A stretch of DNA of 64,000 nt from IMG/VR virus record IMGVR_UViG_3300028800_000069, positions 1 to 64,000 of that record; one strand, 5' to 3'. A program made the translations under genes and the position numbers. Source of the DNA: a virus. Under the pieces are notes generated by a model. The model was not told the origin of the DNA, made no database searches, and was given only the letters and a program-made list of their open reading frames with translations. Positions 7,931 through 16,814 of the stretch are shown in pieces (within the stretch, counting starts at the first letter, position 1; each line of letters opens with the position of its first letter).

Positions 7931-10531
7931 TTACTGTGCTATCGGTTGCTTCAGTGCTTCTGGGATTGCTTTACCAGCAATCTTATGGTCGAGCGCTGTG
8001 CCTGCTGCTTGGGCGAACATGTCAGGTGTTGCATTGATGTTCATCTTAGCCAGAGCTTGCACTGCAATCGGTGGAGGCATCTTAGATACATCGACACTCA
8101 GTGACTCGGATGGTGGTTTACCCGGAGGCATGTTAGCCGCTGCAATCTTCTTAGCCATAGCTACGTGTTCTGCCCAGTGTATGTGGACGTTTTCATAGCC
8201 TGCACTTTGTTCTTCTGTTCCGTGCTTGAACTTCTGTCCCTCCGTAGAGTTCATCCATTCAAAGCACTCGTTAGCTTCTACTGCGTGATTTTCGCTCTCA
8301 TCTTGTGCAACAGGTATAGTGCTCACCATCTTTGGTAGAGAGTTCATAGCCTGTTGTATTTGTGAGACCATAGCGGCGGCTTGAGGCGGTACTTGTTCGC
8401 CTTGTGCCGATGCGGCTGTCATGCCCATTGTTACCTTTTCCAAACCTGCACTCATTTGTAAGAGTTGTGGATTCGGCATAGGTGCAGCGCGTAGCAAGAG
8501 TTCAAACTCACTACGTTGTTTAGTGACTGATGACGCCCCAGCTACTTTGTAGTTTTTCATACGAAGTGCTTTTGACGTTTCCTCTAAGTTCGATGGGCTG
8601 AATACCCATTGTGCAAGAGGTGACGCAGGTGCAAGGTTTGCCTTATCAATCAGCGTCATTATTTTTACTGCTTTTTCTTCTTCAGTCTCTGGCAATGATG
8701 GATTGCTCTCTGGATAACATAGTACGTTACCTCCAAGAAGGTTCGCAGTGTTGACTGTTACGTTTCCACGTCCCTGTATATTCTGCGATATTTCTTTTCC
8801 ATCTCTGCATTCTGCTGCGCACTTAACGGCTTGTCTAGCTGCGGTTGCGAATAGGTCTTGAATGTTATTCCAAGGGCAACCTACGCGCTGCAGTGCTTGA
8901 TCACGCTGTATTACTGCATTTCCTACTGTGTTCTCCCCTGTAGCATTGCCGAACAATGATGGCAGTGCTCCAGATATCTCTTCGGAAAGAGTAGTTATGA
9001 ACCACTTGATAAATTCAGGCAGCGCAGGCTGGTGCTGAGGAGTAGGCTCAACCATTATGTATTGAGACTCTGCCGTCAGTCCGGGCTGAGGTATAAATGG
9101 TCCGATGCTTCCGGGGATGTTTGGTTCTTTCTTAATTGCATCCATATCGAAAGCTTCAGAGTTCATCCACTTCTTAGGTATGGTTCTCTTGAAGAAGTCA
9201 TCTAACAAATCAACCCAGTCGTTTATTCGCTTCTGGACAGATATAAGTGCAGTGCCCATAGCTCTACGATTTTGTCCCTTACCTGCGGTTGGGTGGGCGA
9301 TTGCTAGGTGGTCATCCATCTTCTCATTACGAGAAAAGGCATACTCTTGTCCGGCGCGAGCCAGCAGCACTCCGTCTGGAAATGCTTCTAACAGTTCTGC
9401 TTTTGCTTCATCGCCTACAGAGGGATCAAGAAACATTGCAGGACGCATCCACGTGTACTTAACAGTGGTGTGTCGTGACAATGAGTCACCAGTGACGTAC
9501 GCTCCAAGTACAGCTTGGCGCACGTTCTCTCTTGCGATGCGATCAAGTTGTGTTGCTGATTGTCCATCGGTGCCGGGACTAATCTTACTTGCGATCCACG
9601 GGAACATACCACGAACCATTGCAACGTCATAGTCCAACATCAACTGCACAAACTGCATTTCAGAAAAATTGTCTACGGAAATAGGAACCTTATGATCCAA
9701 CTTGCCGTGAGCAGTAGTGACTTCCATACCAAGTGGTTTCTTAGAACTGTTACCAACTCCTGCGGAGTCCAACAATCCGTCTATATCTCCACCTGTGTCT
9801 GATACTGATTCTGTTACTTGTAAAAAGTCTTCTTGTCCATCTTGTCCAGTAGGTTTGTCGTCTGGAGGATTTAAGATGTCGTCAGGAACGGTAGGAGTAG
9901 TCTTGTCTTCTTCGAATCCGTACTTCTGTCCGTCCAGTTGATAGCGCGTCCATAGAAGGACACGATCTTCGTTCCAGAAAATACGAGCGCACTGCACCAA
10001 AAGGTCATGGAGCTTGTTGTTGCGTGACCAAATGTCTTTGAATCTATCGGCTTCTTCGGCTGCAATCTTGTCCGGTGCCCACTCTGGGTTTACAGGAGAA
10101 AATTCTACCTTCGGTACTTCTCTTGATAGTGCCGATACAATGATGTCACCTTTGGGTCCATACACGTTGGTGTCGTATATGCTATTGTGGTTTCTATCAT
10201 TGGCTTTCTTACCTTGGCCTCCACCGGGGAGTTCCCATCCTCCACGCTTGCCTCTAAGTAAATGCTGATATCCTCTTTCAAAGTGCAGAGCTTCCCACGT
10301 CTGCTCGACTTCCATGCGTCGTGCAGCTACGTCTGTTTTTGTGCAGATGTCATCAAGGGATATCAAAGTACCTCGTGCTATGTCGCTCAACTCAGCAAAC
10401 GGCTCTGGAGAATGAGGGAACGGAGCGTACACACCAAGGGGACTGTTATTAGGGCTTTCAGGCTGAGCTTCGGACCCGCCTTTTGCGCCTTCTGTCCCCG
10501 CCCCTACAACTTCTGAAACATCGTCTGCCAT
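7931..10531 (-). CDS. Portal protein
   Basis: 866 residues, a length typical of large podovirus-type portals. A conserved-looking segment around residues 515-595 (EEISGALPSLFGNATGEN, then QRDQALQRVGCPWN and ATAARQAVKCAAE) resembles portal proteins in terminase-portal-scaffold-capsid operons. It forms the dodecameric ring at one vertex and docks the terminase. The ATG start has AGGAGTCCCAA upstream. The C-terminal about 200 residues are Met/Gln/Ala-rich and helical, as expected for a portal barrel. The call rests on gene order and composition as well as sequence type. Confidence 0.8.
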   Translation of the reverse strand: MADDVSEVVGAGTEGAKGGSEAQPESPNNSPLGVYAPFPHSPEPFAELSDIARGTLISLDDICTKTDVAARRMEVEQTWEALHFERGYQHLLRGKRGGWELPGGGQGKKANDRNHNSIYDTNVYGPKGDIIVSALSREVPKVEFSPVNPEWAPDKIAAEEADRFKDIWSRNNKLHDLLVQCARIFWNEDRVLLWTRYQLDGQKYGFEEDKTTPTVPDDILNPPDDKPTGQDGQEDFLQVTESVSDTGGDIDGLLDSAGVGNSSKKPLGMEVTTAHGKLDHKVPISVDNFSEMQFVQLMLDYDVAMVRGMFPWIASKISPGTDGQSATQLDRIARENVRQAVLGAYVTGDSLSRHTTVKYTWMRPAMFLDPSVGDEAKAELLEAFPDGVLLARAGQEYAFSRNEKMDDHLAIAHPTAGKGQNRRAMGTALISVQKRINDWVDLLDDFFKRTIPKKWMNSEAFDMDAIKKEPNIPGSIGPFIPQPGLTAESQYIMVEPTPQHQPALPEFIKWFITTLSEEISGALPSLFGNATGENTVGNAVIQRDQALQRVGCPWNNIQDLFATAARQAVKCAAECRDGKEISQNIQGRGNVTVNTANLLGGNVLCYPESNPSLPETEEEKAVKIMTLIDKANLAPASPLAQWVFSPSNLEETSKALRMKNYKVAGASSVTKQRSEFELLLRAAPMPNPQLLQMSAGLEKVTMGMTAASAQGEQVPPQAAAMVSQIQQAMNSLPKMVSTIPVAQDESENHAVEANECFEWMNSTEGQKFKHGTEEQSAGYENVHIHWAEHVAMAKKIAAANMPPGKPPSESLSVDVSKMPPPIAVQALAKMNINATPDMFAQAAGTALDHKIAGKAIPEALKQPIAQ

Positions 10532-10543
10532 TTGGGACTCCTA

Positions 10544-10744
10544 TTACTTATGCATTGCCTTCAGGCCCTTTGCGCTTGCTATCATGCGACCAAGACGACC
10601 TGTGTGATGCCCAGCTAATTTCTTTTCGGGAATTTTTTCTCCCTGTGGTACTCCTAGCGCCTCGTGGAGTGCGCCGGGGTGATGGATTGTGAATCCACCT
10701 TTCTTTCCAAGATCAACTTTGTGTGCTTTGTGACCTATTGCCAT
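10544..10744 (-). CDS. Small basic virion-operon protein
   Basis: 66 residues, rich in Gly, His and Lys (MAIGHKAHKVDLGKKGGF … KLAGHHTGRLGRMIASAKGL). TAGGAG 7 nt upstream decides the ATG at 10744 over an upstream in-frame start. Three neighbouring small basic proteins share this style, so they may be internal DNA-binding virion components. No family recognised. Confidence 0.65.
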   Translation of the reverse strand: MAIGHKAHKVDLGKKGGFTIHHPGALHEALGVPQGEKIPEKKLAGHHTGRLGRMIASAKGLKAMHK

Positions 10745-10754
10745 TGCCGTTCTC

Positions 10755-10928
10755 CTAGTACACGTTGACGCCGTTGTTACCACGCTTCTTGGTAGCCGAT
10801 GCGTTCGTGCCTTTACGAATACCCATGGTCACTCTTTTGAAAGAGGTAGGGTTTTGATCTTTTGCAGACAATGGAGGTTGCTGTGGAGATGGGTTTAACT
10901 TTGTTCTTCGTCCGATTCCTACACTCAT
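10755..10928 (-). CDS. Small basic protein
   Basis: 57 residues, MSVGIGRRTKLNPSPQQPP to NGVNVY. Its ATG overlaps the TGA of the upstream gene (ATGA), a strong sign of coupled translation. Basic and probably unstructured. Function unknown. Confidence 0.6.
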   Translation of the reverse strand: MSVGIGRRTKLNPSPQQPPLSAKDQNPTSFKRVTMGIRKGTNASATKKRGNNGVNVY

Positions 10929-11104
10929 GCTGCCCTCATAGCTTGACGAGAGAGTTGCCCACCTGCATCAAGTTTTGGTTTCTTTTTACGAGGAGGCATA
11001 GGTGCCTCTCCCTGTAACCAACTGGGGAGAGGATTTGGATTTAAAGACGCCGTCTCCGCAGGTACTTCTTGTTTCTTTTTCTTAGGAACTCCGAGACCTA
11101 ACAT
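10925..11104 (-). CDS. Small basic protein
   Basis: 59 residues, with two Lys/Arg clusters (VPKKKKQE and PPRKKKPKLD) around a Pro-rich linker. The ATG directly follows the TAA of the upstream gene and the stop overlaps the next start, so it is locked into the operon. Probably nucleic-acid binding; function unknown. Confidence 0.6.
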   Translation of the reverse strand: MLGLGVPKKKKQEVPAETASLNPNPLPSWLQGEAPMPPRKKKPKLDAGGQLSRQAMRAA

Positions 11105-11326
11105 TTACTTAGCCTCCCAGAAGCGGCAGTATGCAACTGCATGAACTTTCACGTCTCCATTTGGCAAACGTGGTTGCTTCGATAGTTCCTTCATCTTTGG
11201 ACCGTTGCATCCACTCTCTGACTTAACAAAGTGCTCACAGTTGAAACAGTGCTCCGAACTGCCGGGATGATGCGACTGGTACCCTGTCTTCGGTTCTTTA
11301 ATTATGGAGAACGCAAATTTACCCAT
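11105..11326 (-). CDS. Cysteine-rich mini protein
   Basis: 73 residues. Four cysteines occur as C-x2-C (HCFNCEHF), a single C about 8 residues on (SGCNGP) and AYCRFWE near the end. The spacing resembles high-potential iron-sulfur proteins or a compact zinc finger; the sequence alone does not decide. The start MGKFAF has AAGGAGAAGG upstream and overlaps the stop of the previous gene. Confidence 0.65.
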   Translation of the reverse strand: MGKFAFSIIKEPKTGYQSHHPGSSEHCFNCEHFVKSESGCNGPKMKELSKQPRLPNGDVKVHAVAYCRFWEAK

Positions 11327-11495
11327 TGACCTTCTCCTTCTTGCGACCGAATCCCGGTGCTTTCTTTTTTCGTTCAGGGAGTCCCTTAGGAGAGCCTGTT
11401 GCACCAATCCACTCCTTGACTCCCGAATCCCCTAGCTTCTCTTTGGCGTCCGCTGTGTGCAACCACCGGAACTGTGCCTTAGATTCTGCTGGCAT
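11319..11495 (-). CDS. DUF3008-like small protein
   Basis: 58 residues starting MPAESKAQFRWLHTADAK and ending in a Lys/Arg-rich tail. The MPA-x-SKAQ-R start and the GVKEWIGATG segment match the small phage proteins grouped as DUF3008, of unknown role. AAGGAG precedes the ATG. Confidence 0.65.
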   Translation of the reverse strand: MPAESKAQFRWLHTADAKEKLGDSGVKEWIGATGSPKGLPERKKKAPGFGRKKEKVNG

Positions 11496-11504
11496 TGCTG
11501 CTCC

Positions 11505-11981
11505 TTACTTAAGGTCCGGCATTGCAAACCCATCTTCTTCCGATGGTGCTCCAGCTTGCCCCTTAGCGCTGTGACCAAAGCCCTCTTCCTCTTGTCCATC
11601 CTCTTTACCAGCAGGTGGAACCGAGGCTAATTGGCGTGCTTCGTCGTGCGCATTGTGCGCGTGCTCATGAACGTTCGTATGAACATGGCCATCCTTGTGA
11701 TGAGAGGTGACAGTGTGTCGTCCAGACTTTTCATCATGATGGATAATGACCTTATGTGCGGCTCCATGTTCTGACACTACCGGATGCTCCTCACCGTCAT
11801 GTTGCTCTGCTTCGTTCTCTTTTGCGCCTTCTTGTTCTCCAGCTTCAAATTCAGGCGTTTCCTTAGCTTCATGCTCAGGCGACTCGCTGTGCATTCCATC
11901 TTCAGAGTGTGACTCGTCGAACTTGCGTCCCGCGAAGATACTGCCGAACTTCTTTCCCGGTACTTTCTTTGACTCGTACAT
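11505..11981 (-). CDS. His/Glu-rich low-complexity protein
   Basis: 158 residues, strongly acidic with many His (HHDEKSGRHTVTSHHKDGH; HEHAHNAHDEARQ). Probably disordered, possibly metal binding. The ATG has GAGGAG 6 nt upstream. It sits in the head operon; a virion-internal or assembly role is only inferred. Confidence 0.65.
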   Translation of the reverse strand: MYESKKVPGKKFGSIFAGRKFDESHSEDGMHSESPEHEAKETPEFEAGEQEGAKENEAEQHDGEEHPVVSEHGAAHKVIIHHDEKSGRHTVTSHHKDGHVHTNVHEHAHNAHDEARQLASVPPAGKEDGQEEEGFGHSAKGQAGAPSEEDGFAMPDLK

Positions 11982-12007
11982 TTATTGCTCCTCTTCGGCA
12001 GTGCCGA

Positions 12008-12217
12008 TTACTTCTTGTCGTCCCCAAGCAATTCACTGACCTTAGCGGTAAGTGCTGCTTTGCTATTACAAACGTATTTGTCTGGTTCCATATAGCATGA
12101 AGGAACCCAACCCTTCTTCTGACTCAGGGTCTTCTTTGGTTCGTAGCTGGCTTCGATTTCGAATCCATTCTTTGCTACTGAGATGCTGATGCGGCACAAC
12201 TTTCCTTTATCTGCCAT
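12008..12217 (-). CDS. Small virion-operon protein
   Basis: 69 residues, MADKGKLCRISISVAKNGFE with a mixed alpha/beta pattern. The upstream gene stops at 12220, two bases before this start. No family recognised. Confidence 0.6.
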   Translation of the reverse strand: MADKGKLCRISISVAKNGFEIEASYEPKKTLSQKKGWVPSCYMEPDKYVCNSKAALTAKVSELLGDDKK

Positions 12218-12219
12218 GC

Positions 12220-12585
12220 TTATACCTTGGCGGCTGTTGCCGCTTCCTCTTCCAATTCCTTTGCGATCCTAGCTTCGTGCTCTTCTTGTTCTGCCTGCCA
12301 ACTCGTCTTGACTTGGGGAGACTGGAAGCTAGCGAAGCTTGGTTTTTCAGGTTTCTTTGCAGTGGGATCAATGCCTACGCGCCGATTTATATTCAGTTCG
12401 TATATACTGATTTTGGTCTGAAGAAACGCCTTCTCCGTTCGAAGCTCAGCGATCACCTGATCCTTGTCTTGTCGTACTCTTTGCAGGTCTTCACGTAGAA
12501 GAAGTAAATCTTTTTCTAAACGATCAACCAGCGACGAGTAGAACAGGTCATCCCAGAAACCTCTTATGCTAGATGCGATGCTCAT
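12220..12585 (-). CDS. Coiled-coil virion-operon protein
   Basis: 121 residues. Residues about 20-60 form a clear heptad-like coiled coil (LVDRLEKDLLLLREDLQR), and the C-terminus is Glu/Ala-rich. The start overlaps the terminase stop (ATGA). The adjacent terminase suggests a packaging-related or virion role, but this is not shown. Confidence 0.65.
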   Translation of the reverse strand: MSIASSIRGFWDDLFYSSLVDRLEKDLLLLREDLQRVRQDKDQVIAELRTEKAFLQTKISIYELNINRRVGIDPTAKKPEKPSFASFQSPQVKTSWQAEQEEHEARIAKELEEEAATAAKV

Positions 12586-14261
12586 CCTTGATCCTGCTTT
12601 CCCATCCACACCGCTTGTTCCGGTGGGCGAAACGATGCATGCTTATTCTCGTTCTCTGCATCGAGCTTCATCTTTAGAAAATGTGCTGCTAGAGGATCAG
12701 TCTTTTTCAATGCAGCAACTCTTTCTGCCTCGACTTGCGCTTCGGGTTTCTTTTTGGCTGCTAGGTATCCGTACAGTCCGTATCGGAAACCGTCGTAGCA
12801 GTCATCACCTTTGGCGTTGACCTTTAGCACATCGTCCATCAAATCAGGGTTTCTCATCAACGACGGAATTGCTAAGATTATCTCTTTGCATGTGTCGAGG
12901 ATTACTAATTCACCTTTTTTGATAGCATTGTACATTAGCGATGCAGAACCTATGCGGTCCCTTGTCGCAGATGTAACCGGAGGAAGTCCCACAAGCTTCA
13001 ACGCTCGTGAGTATTCGTCCGCTGGTGTGCGGCTGTCCATTTGTCGATTAAACTTTTCGTGTGAAAAGTATATGGCCTTTAGAGTTACTGGTCTACCGTC
13101 TGGAAGGTGTGCTTTTGCTTTGATGATCGAGGCTAGCTCGTCCATCGTCTTTCCACCTGTTACCACTATCTCTTGAAAGCAAACTGTCTTGAGTCGGTAG
13201 TTGTCTCCAACTGAGTCCTTAACCATCGCTTTCGTAAATAAATACGTAGCGTTGGCGTGCTGCATGCCCCAGTCTTCTCCAGCCCAGCACGGTTGCCAGT
13301 CTTGCCAGATGATAGCCTCGGGGTCTTCTCGCAAATTTAATACGTGGTATGATGGGTCAAAGCAATCGAAGTATTGACCTTCAACTGCACCGTCGAACCC
13401 ATACAGAACTTTGTCGCGTTTCGCTTTTGGCATCGACATCAAACGAGCAACAATGCCGGGGTCGCGTGCTAGCAGTTCTGGGTTATCCAGCACTGTAGAT
13501 CGCTGATAAGCGTACGCATCTGGATCGTAAATCTTATTCCATTCTCCAGACTCTTGAATCCACCATGAACCGTCCACCGGATCACGCTTAGCGTCTTCTC
13601 CGGGGTTCCATGGTTCTTTCTGAACGAACAGCGTGCGGTAGTACTCGTAGTGCGGACCTAATGGGTTGGTGCATCCCACAATGGCCGGGATTGGAAGATT
13701 GCCTGCCTCGTCCCTCTCGCAAGCTGGGTTCACAATGTTACGTTGGAACAGCATCATCCACGCATCCGGCGAGAACTGTCCACATTCATCTACCAGAATG
13801 GCTGGGTATGCTTGTCCTAAGTACTGTTCGATATCTCTATCTTTGTTGTTCTGGCAATGCCCGAAGACTACGCGGGAGCCGTTCTTTAAAGTAGCAACGT
13901 GCTTCGTCTGGTCATAGTCATATAGTTCCTTCGGCATGAAGGTCTTGAAATCGGCAATAGCTCCGTTTTCCAATTCCTTGAAGTTCCTACGAAGGACCAA
14001 CAAGTTGCATCCTGTCCACTGCAGACAGTAATGCATCACAAAGTACATCAACCATCCACAGGTCTTTCCTGAACGGATTCCGCCAGTGCTGAGACACTGA
14101 CCAGCTGCTGGTTGAAGGTACACTTTGCCATCGCGCTGTACATACCTTAGCAACTCTGTTTGCTTTGCCTGAAACTTGAAAATCTTATCAAAGTTCAGCG
14201 TGCCGTCCGAGTTCAGGTACGGCTTTGTTTCTACCGCGTCTGTAGTTTTTCTACGGGGCAC
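12582..14261 (-). CDS. terL: Terminase large subunit
   Basis: 559 residues. The ATPase domain has Walker A GGIRSGKT near residue 60 and Walker B AILVDECGQ near 154. The nuclease domain has the acidic GEDWGMQHANATYL segment near 327 and DDCYDGFRYGLYGY near 489, matching the RNase H-like metal sites of TerL. It cuts concatemeric DNA and pumps it through the portal. The start is GTG with GAGGC upstream, 8 bp after the previous stop. All key motifs are intact. Confidence 0.93.
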   Translation of the reverse strand: MPRRKTTDAVETKPYLNSDGTLNFDKIFKFQAKQTELLRYVQRDGKVYLQPAAGQCLSTGGIRSGKTCGWLMYFVMHYCLQWTGCNLLVLRRNFKELENGAIADFKTFMPKELYDYDQTKHVATLKNGSRVVFGHCQNNKDRDIEQYLGQAYPAILVDECGQFSPDAWMMLFQRNIVNPACERDEAGNLPIPAIVGCTNPLGPHYEYYRTLFVQKEPWNPGEDAKRDPVDGSWWIQESGEWNKIYDPDAYAYQRSTVLDNPELLARDPGIVARLMSMPKAKRDKVLYGFDGAVEGQYFDCFDPSYHVLNLREDPEAIIWQDWQPCWAGEDWGMQHANATYLFTKAMVKDSVGDNYRLKTVCFQEIVVTGGKTMDELASIIKAKAHLPDGRPVTLKAIYFSHEKFNRQMDSRTPADEYSRALKLVGLPPVTSATRDRIGSASLMYNAIKKGELVILDTCKEIILAIPSLMRNPDLMDDVLKVNAKGDDCYDGFRYGLYGYLAAKKKPEAQVEAERVAALKKTDPLAAHFLKMKLDAENENKHASFRPPEQAVWMGKQDQG

Positions 14262-14271
14262 TGAGTTGCCT

Positions 14272-14781
14272 CTATTTCTTTTCGTTTGTAGTGACGCTTA
14301 CCACTTCCGCAAATGATGGTTGTTTTGCTTTCTCAACAATGTTGTCCGCGTCTACAATCTTTGGGTTCATAATGTCTGGTGACACTACGATGATAGTCTT
14401 CACAGGCTGAGTCGTCAGTTTGTCCATTTCTTTTTCGGACGGGTCTTCTTTACCCAGCGCACGGCGCATAGCGACTTCATACGCTTTTACTGCTGCCATG
14501 TCAGCTTTCGGGTCTCCTGATCCTTCTCCCTGTGCAATACGCATGACGTTCCTGAATGCTACTTCGTGCTCTGTCAGTCCGGGGTTTTTCTTGTTTGGAC
14601 TGTTCAGGAACTTCCTATCTTTCCTTGTGAAATCTACCACTGGCGCTGGAGGTTTAGGTTTGCGTACGAACTGACCGCTACTTGCGCGAATCATTTCACG
14701 TGTGCCACCCTCCTTCGTCTTGATGACGACTAGGGCGGTCTCAGGTGGGGTTGCCACCTGAGGTTTTTCTGAGTCCGCCAT
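14272..14781 (-). CDS. Putative small terminase or packaging accessory protein
   Basis: 169 residues, with a basic Pro/Lys-rich N-terminal half and a helical middle (GLTEHEVAFRNVMRIAQG). It lies directly before terL, the usual place of the DNA-recognition small subunit, and has a similar size. I see no clear helix-turn-helix, so the call is positional. Confidence 0.45.
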   Translation of the reverse strand: MADSEKPQVATPPETALVVIKTKEGGTREMIRASSGQFVRKPKPPAPVVDFTRKDRKFLNSPNKKNPGLTEHEVAFRNVMRIAQGEGSGDPKADMAAVKAYEVAMRRALGKEDPSEKEMDKLTTQPVKTIIVVSPDIMNPKIVDADNIVEKAKQPSFAEVVSVTTNEKK

Positions 14782-14793
14782 GTCTTGTTCCTC

Positions 14794-15147
14794 TTACAGT
14801 TTCTTGAATTGAGCTACAGCAGCGTCGAACACGTACTCCGCTTTTGAGAGTCCGTACTTAACGTACAGTTTCTCGACAGCATCAGTAAAGGTCTTAGCCT
14901 TCGCTTCTGCTGAGACTTGTAGTCGGTGCATTTCCAGTTGAATCTTCAGGTACTCCAGTTCCGTTTCGCGGAGCAGAAGTTTTTCCTCTGCTTCGATCTT
15001 AACTAAAGCAGCCTTTACTTTCTCTTCAACCTTTTCCACTTCTGCAACGACTTCCTTCTCGACGGATTTCACTTCTGCAACCACGGCTTCAGTCACGGTC
15101 TTTACTTCGCCTTCAACTGCCTTCACTACGTTTTCTAGTTCGCTCAT
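14794..15147 (-). CDS. Coiled-coil protein of unknown function
   Basis: 117 residues. The first 55 are a nearly uninterrupted Val/Glu/Lys heptad repeat (VEGEVKTVTEAVVAEV); the rest is helical. Located in the packaging cluster. Could oligomerise; no family recognised. Confidence 0.65.
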   Translation of the reverse strand: MSELENVVKAVEGEVKTVTEAVVAEVKSVEKEVVAEVEKVEEKVKAALVKIEAEEKLLLRETELEYLKIQLEMHRLQVSAEAKAKTFTDAVEKLYVKYGLSKAEYVFDAAVAQFKKL

Positions 15148-15176
15148 GTTCTGAGTCTCCTATGAGTTTTGTGCCT

Positions 15177-15569
15177 TTAGAAAATCGTTAGACCTTTCAA
15201 GATGGCACCTTTCTTGAAAATCCCTCTATCAGAAATCTTTTGTCTCTGCTCTTCAAAAGCAGGCCCGTGATCATCACGCATTTTGGTTGCTACATGACAC
15301 ATCTCGTGCGCTAGTGTTGCAAGAACGGCTGTCTTACCGGGATTTTTGGTTTTGCTGATGATGATTATGTACTCGTGTCGATAGTGATCTTCGGCAAATG
15401 CCGTTGGAGAGTCGTGCTTGTCTGAAGTCCATGCAAAGTACTTTTCTTCAAACTTCTCAATCTCCAATTCGTTGATCCATCGTACACACACGTTGCTTGG
15501 AAGTTCATTGTGAAAGAACTTTTTATTTATAAGTCTGTACCAATGCTTTAGACACTTGTCGGATCGCAC
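15177..15569 (-). CDS. SprT-like zinc metalloprotease
   Basis: 130 residues with the zinc motif HEMCH (LATLAHEMCHVATKM, near residue 87) and a preceding Ile/Tyr-rich strand (HEYIIIISK), as in SprT/Spartan-type proteins. Such proteins process DNA-protein crosslinks in cells; phage copies may act on DNA-bound or virion proteins. Starts at GTG with GGAGAATC upstream. It lies immediately downstream of the structured RNA region and its terminator-like hairpin. Confidence 0.8.
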   Translation of the reverse strand: MRSDKCLKHWYRLINKKFFHNELPSNVCVRWINELEIEKFEEKYFAWTSDKHDSPTAFAEDHYRHEYIIIISKTKNPGKTAVLATLAHEMCHVATKMRDDHGPAFEEQRQKISDRGIFKKGAILKGLTIF

Positions 15570-15619
15570 TGCGATTCTCCAAGCTCACAACGCCTTCGGC
15601 GCATTCGAGCGTATAAACG

Positions 15620-16082
15620 ACAAAGGCTCAACCCTGTTAAGAGTTGAGCCTTAAACCCACCGTTCTTCACGGCAGGGGTGTATTTGAATGTGTCCTGTTA
15701 CCAGCCACGCGTTAACGCGGTCTTACAAGTTTTAGGGTACAGGTAAATCCCTTATGTGTGACATTCCCGAACTCGTGCCTTGCAAGGGTGAGGATCGGTG
15801 TCACTTGCTGCTGGTATAACCTGAACGCTACAGCTATACGTTCCCGGTCGCTGTTAATAAAGCCTATTGAGATAGAACAGCGAACGTCTCACAGGCTTAG
15901 TCGTTGAGTTGGCCTTGGCGCAACGATACGCCTTATGCGGTTTCCGTACCCCGCGCCGTTGCGTGCGGTGAAGACACGACGGACTAGTGCAGATCGAGGG
16001 ATGATCACTTCCCAAACATCTGCTTTCGATGCATCTCCTCCACCCCTATAGGGCACGTGCTTAAGTTACACCAAGCATCGAA
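15620..16082 (-). ncRNA. Large structured non-coding RNA candidate
   Basis: No good gene is present, but nested complementary segments cover nearly the whole interval: TTCGATGC/GCATCGAA (16025-16032, 16075-16082); GCAGAT/ATCTGC (15989-15994, 16018-16023) with an inner GGGA/TCCC; CGCAACG/CGTTGCG (15919-15925, 15957-15963); a 12-bp helix (15838-15855 with 15876-15887) whose loop pairs onward as AAGCCT/AGGCTT, making a pseudoknot; TACCAGC/GCTGGTA (15699-15705, 15810-15816) closing a multibranch domain that holds GTGACA/TGTCAC and CCGA/TCGG; and a 10-bp terminal hairpin (15623-15652) followed by TTTGTCGTTT on the minus strand. Size and complexity recall ROOL or GOLLD phage RNAs, but I cannot assign a family. 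Confidence 0.75.
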
Positions 16083-16085
16083 TCT

Positions 16086-16289
16086 TTACTTACTGATCTC
16101 TTTTGACTTTTCAACCGTTGGTCCGTCTTGAGCCAACGCTCCCAGCATTTCAAAACCGGGAGTCGTAATCATTGTGCCGCGCGGTTCGCTACGGTACAGT
16201 GTGTCGAGTTTCCTATGCGAATACGTTTCTTTCACGAAGTCTATCGTGAGGAAGATCGCAAGGAATAACAGAACTAAAAGAACTGTCAT
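16086..16289 (-). CDS. Small single-pass membrane protein
   Basis: 67 residues, MTVLLVLLFLAIFLTIDFV then a soluble tail ending EKSKEISK. One N-terminal membrane helix. A GTG 9 bp upstream is an alternative start; ribosome sites are weak for both. It is the first gene upstream of the structured RNA. A lysis or membrane-anchor role is possible but not shown. Confidence 0.55.
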   Translation of the reverse strand: MTVLLVLLFLAIFLTIDFVKETYSHRKLDTLYRSEPRGTMITTPGFEMLGALAQDGPTVEKSKEISK

Positions 16290-16401
16290 TGTGCTCACAC
16301 TTTCTTTTCAAACTGGTCGGCTTTGCGAGGGGCGCGTCTCGCGTAGTCCGCGTCTCGCGGTGCATGCCTCGTTCTCTGCCATCAGCCGTCGTAAAGCTTC
16401 C

Positions 16402-16764
16402 TCAGTCTCTCGCGAGCCGCTGAGGTACCGGGTGCGTTTGTGTCTGCACTTGACATCTGTGAAATTTGCGGTGACAATTCGAACACAGTGTGTCGCACTT
16501 TGCTATTTCCAAAGCAAGGTGTTGCACCGACCAACCGTGATTGATTGCTGTCGCTATTTCCAATTCTTTTTTGCTTGGGTCTCTGTGGTGGAAGTCTAGA
16601 CATGCATCGTCTGCTTCTCCACACTGTATACAGGGATGTGTGCACCTGTACTCAGTTACCCATTTCTTTACTGCGGCTTTACGGTTCTTGTTCTCGTCTA
16701 ATCTTTGTTGCTTGTGCTTCTCGTAAAACCTTCTGCTCCACAACGCTTGTTTGGTCCTTGTCAT
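16402..16764 (-). CDS. HNH endonuclease
   Basis: 120 residues. CTHPCIQCGEADDACLDFHHRD gives one zinc pair and the HH catalytic dyad, and CDTLCSNCHRKFH gives the second pair. The N-terminus is basic. The ATG start is placed after GAGAAACGT; the open frame extends 45 bp further up. Free-standing homing-type nuclease between small minus-strand genes. Confidence 0.85.
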   Translation of the reverse strand: MTRTKQALWSRRFYEKHKQQRLDENKNRKAAVKKWVTEYRCTHPCIQCGEADDACLDFHHRDPSKKELEIATAINHGWSVQHLALEIAKCDTLCSNCHRKFHRCQVQTQTHPVPQRLARD

Positions 16765-16814
16765 ACGTTTCTCATTTCTGAGACTTTCGTATAACGGAGG
16801 GTCCACCACTCGGT

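Noticed and set aside
15845-16060. A minus-strand frame of about 55 codons beginning with GTG
   Set aside because: No ribosome site, and the same DNA is covered by paired RNA stems; low support compared with the structured RNA reading.
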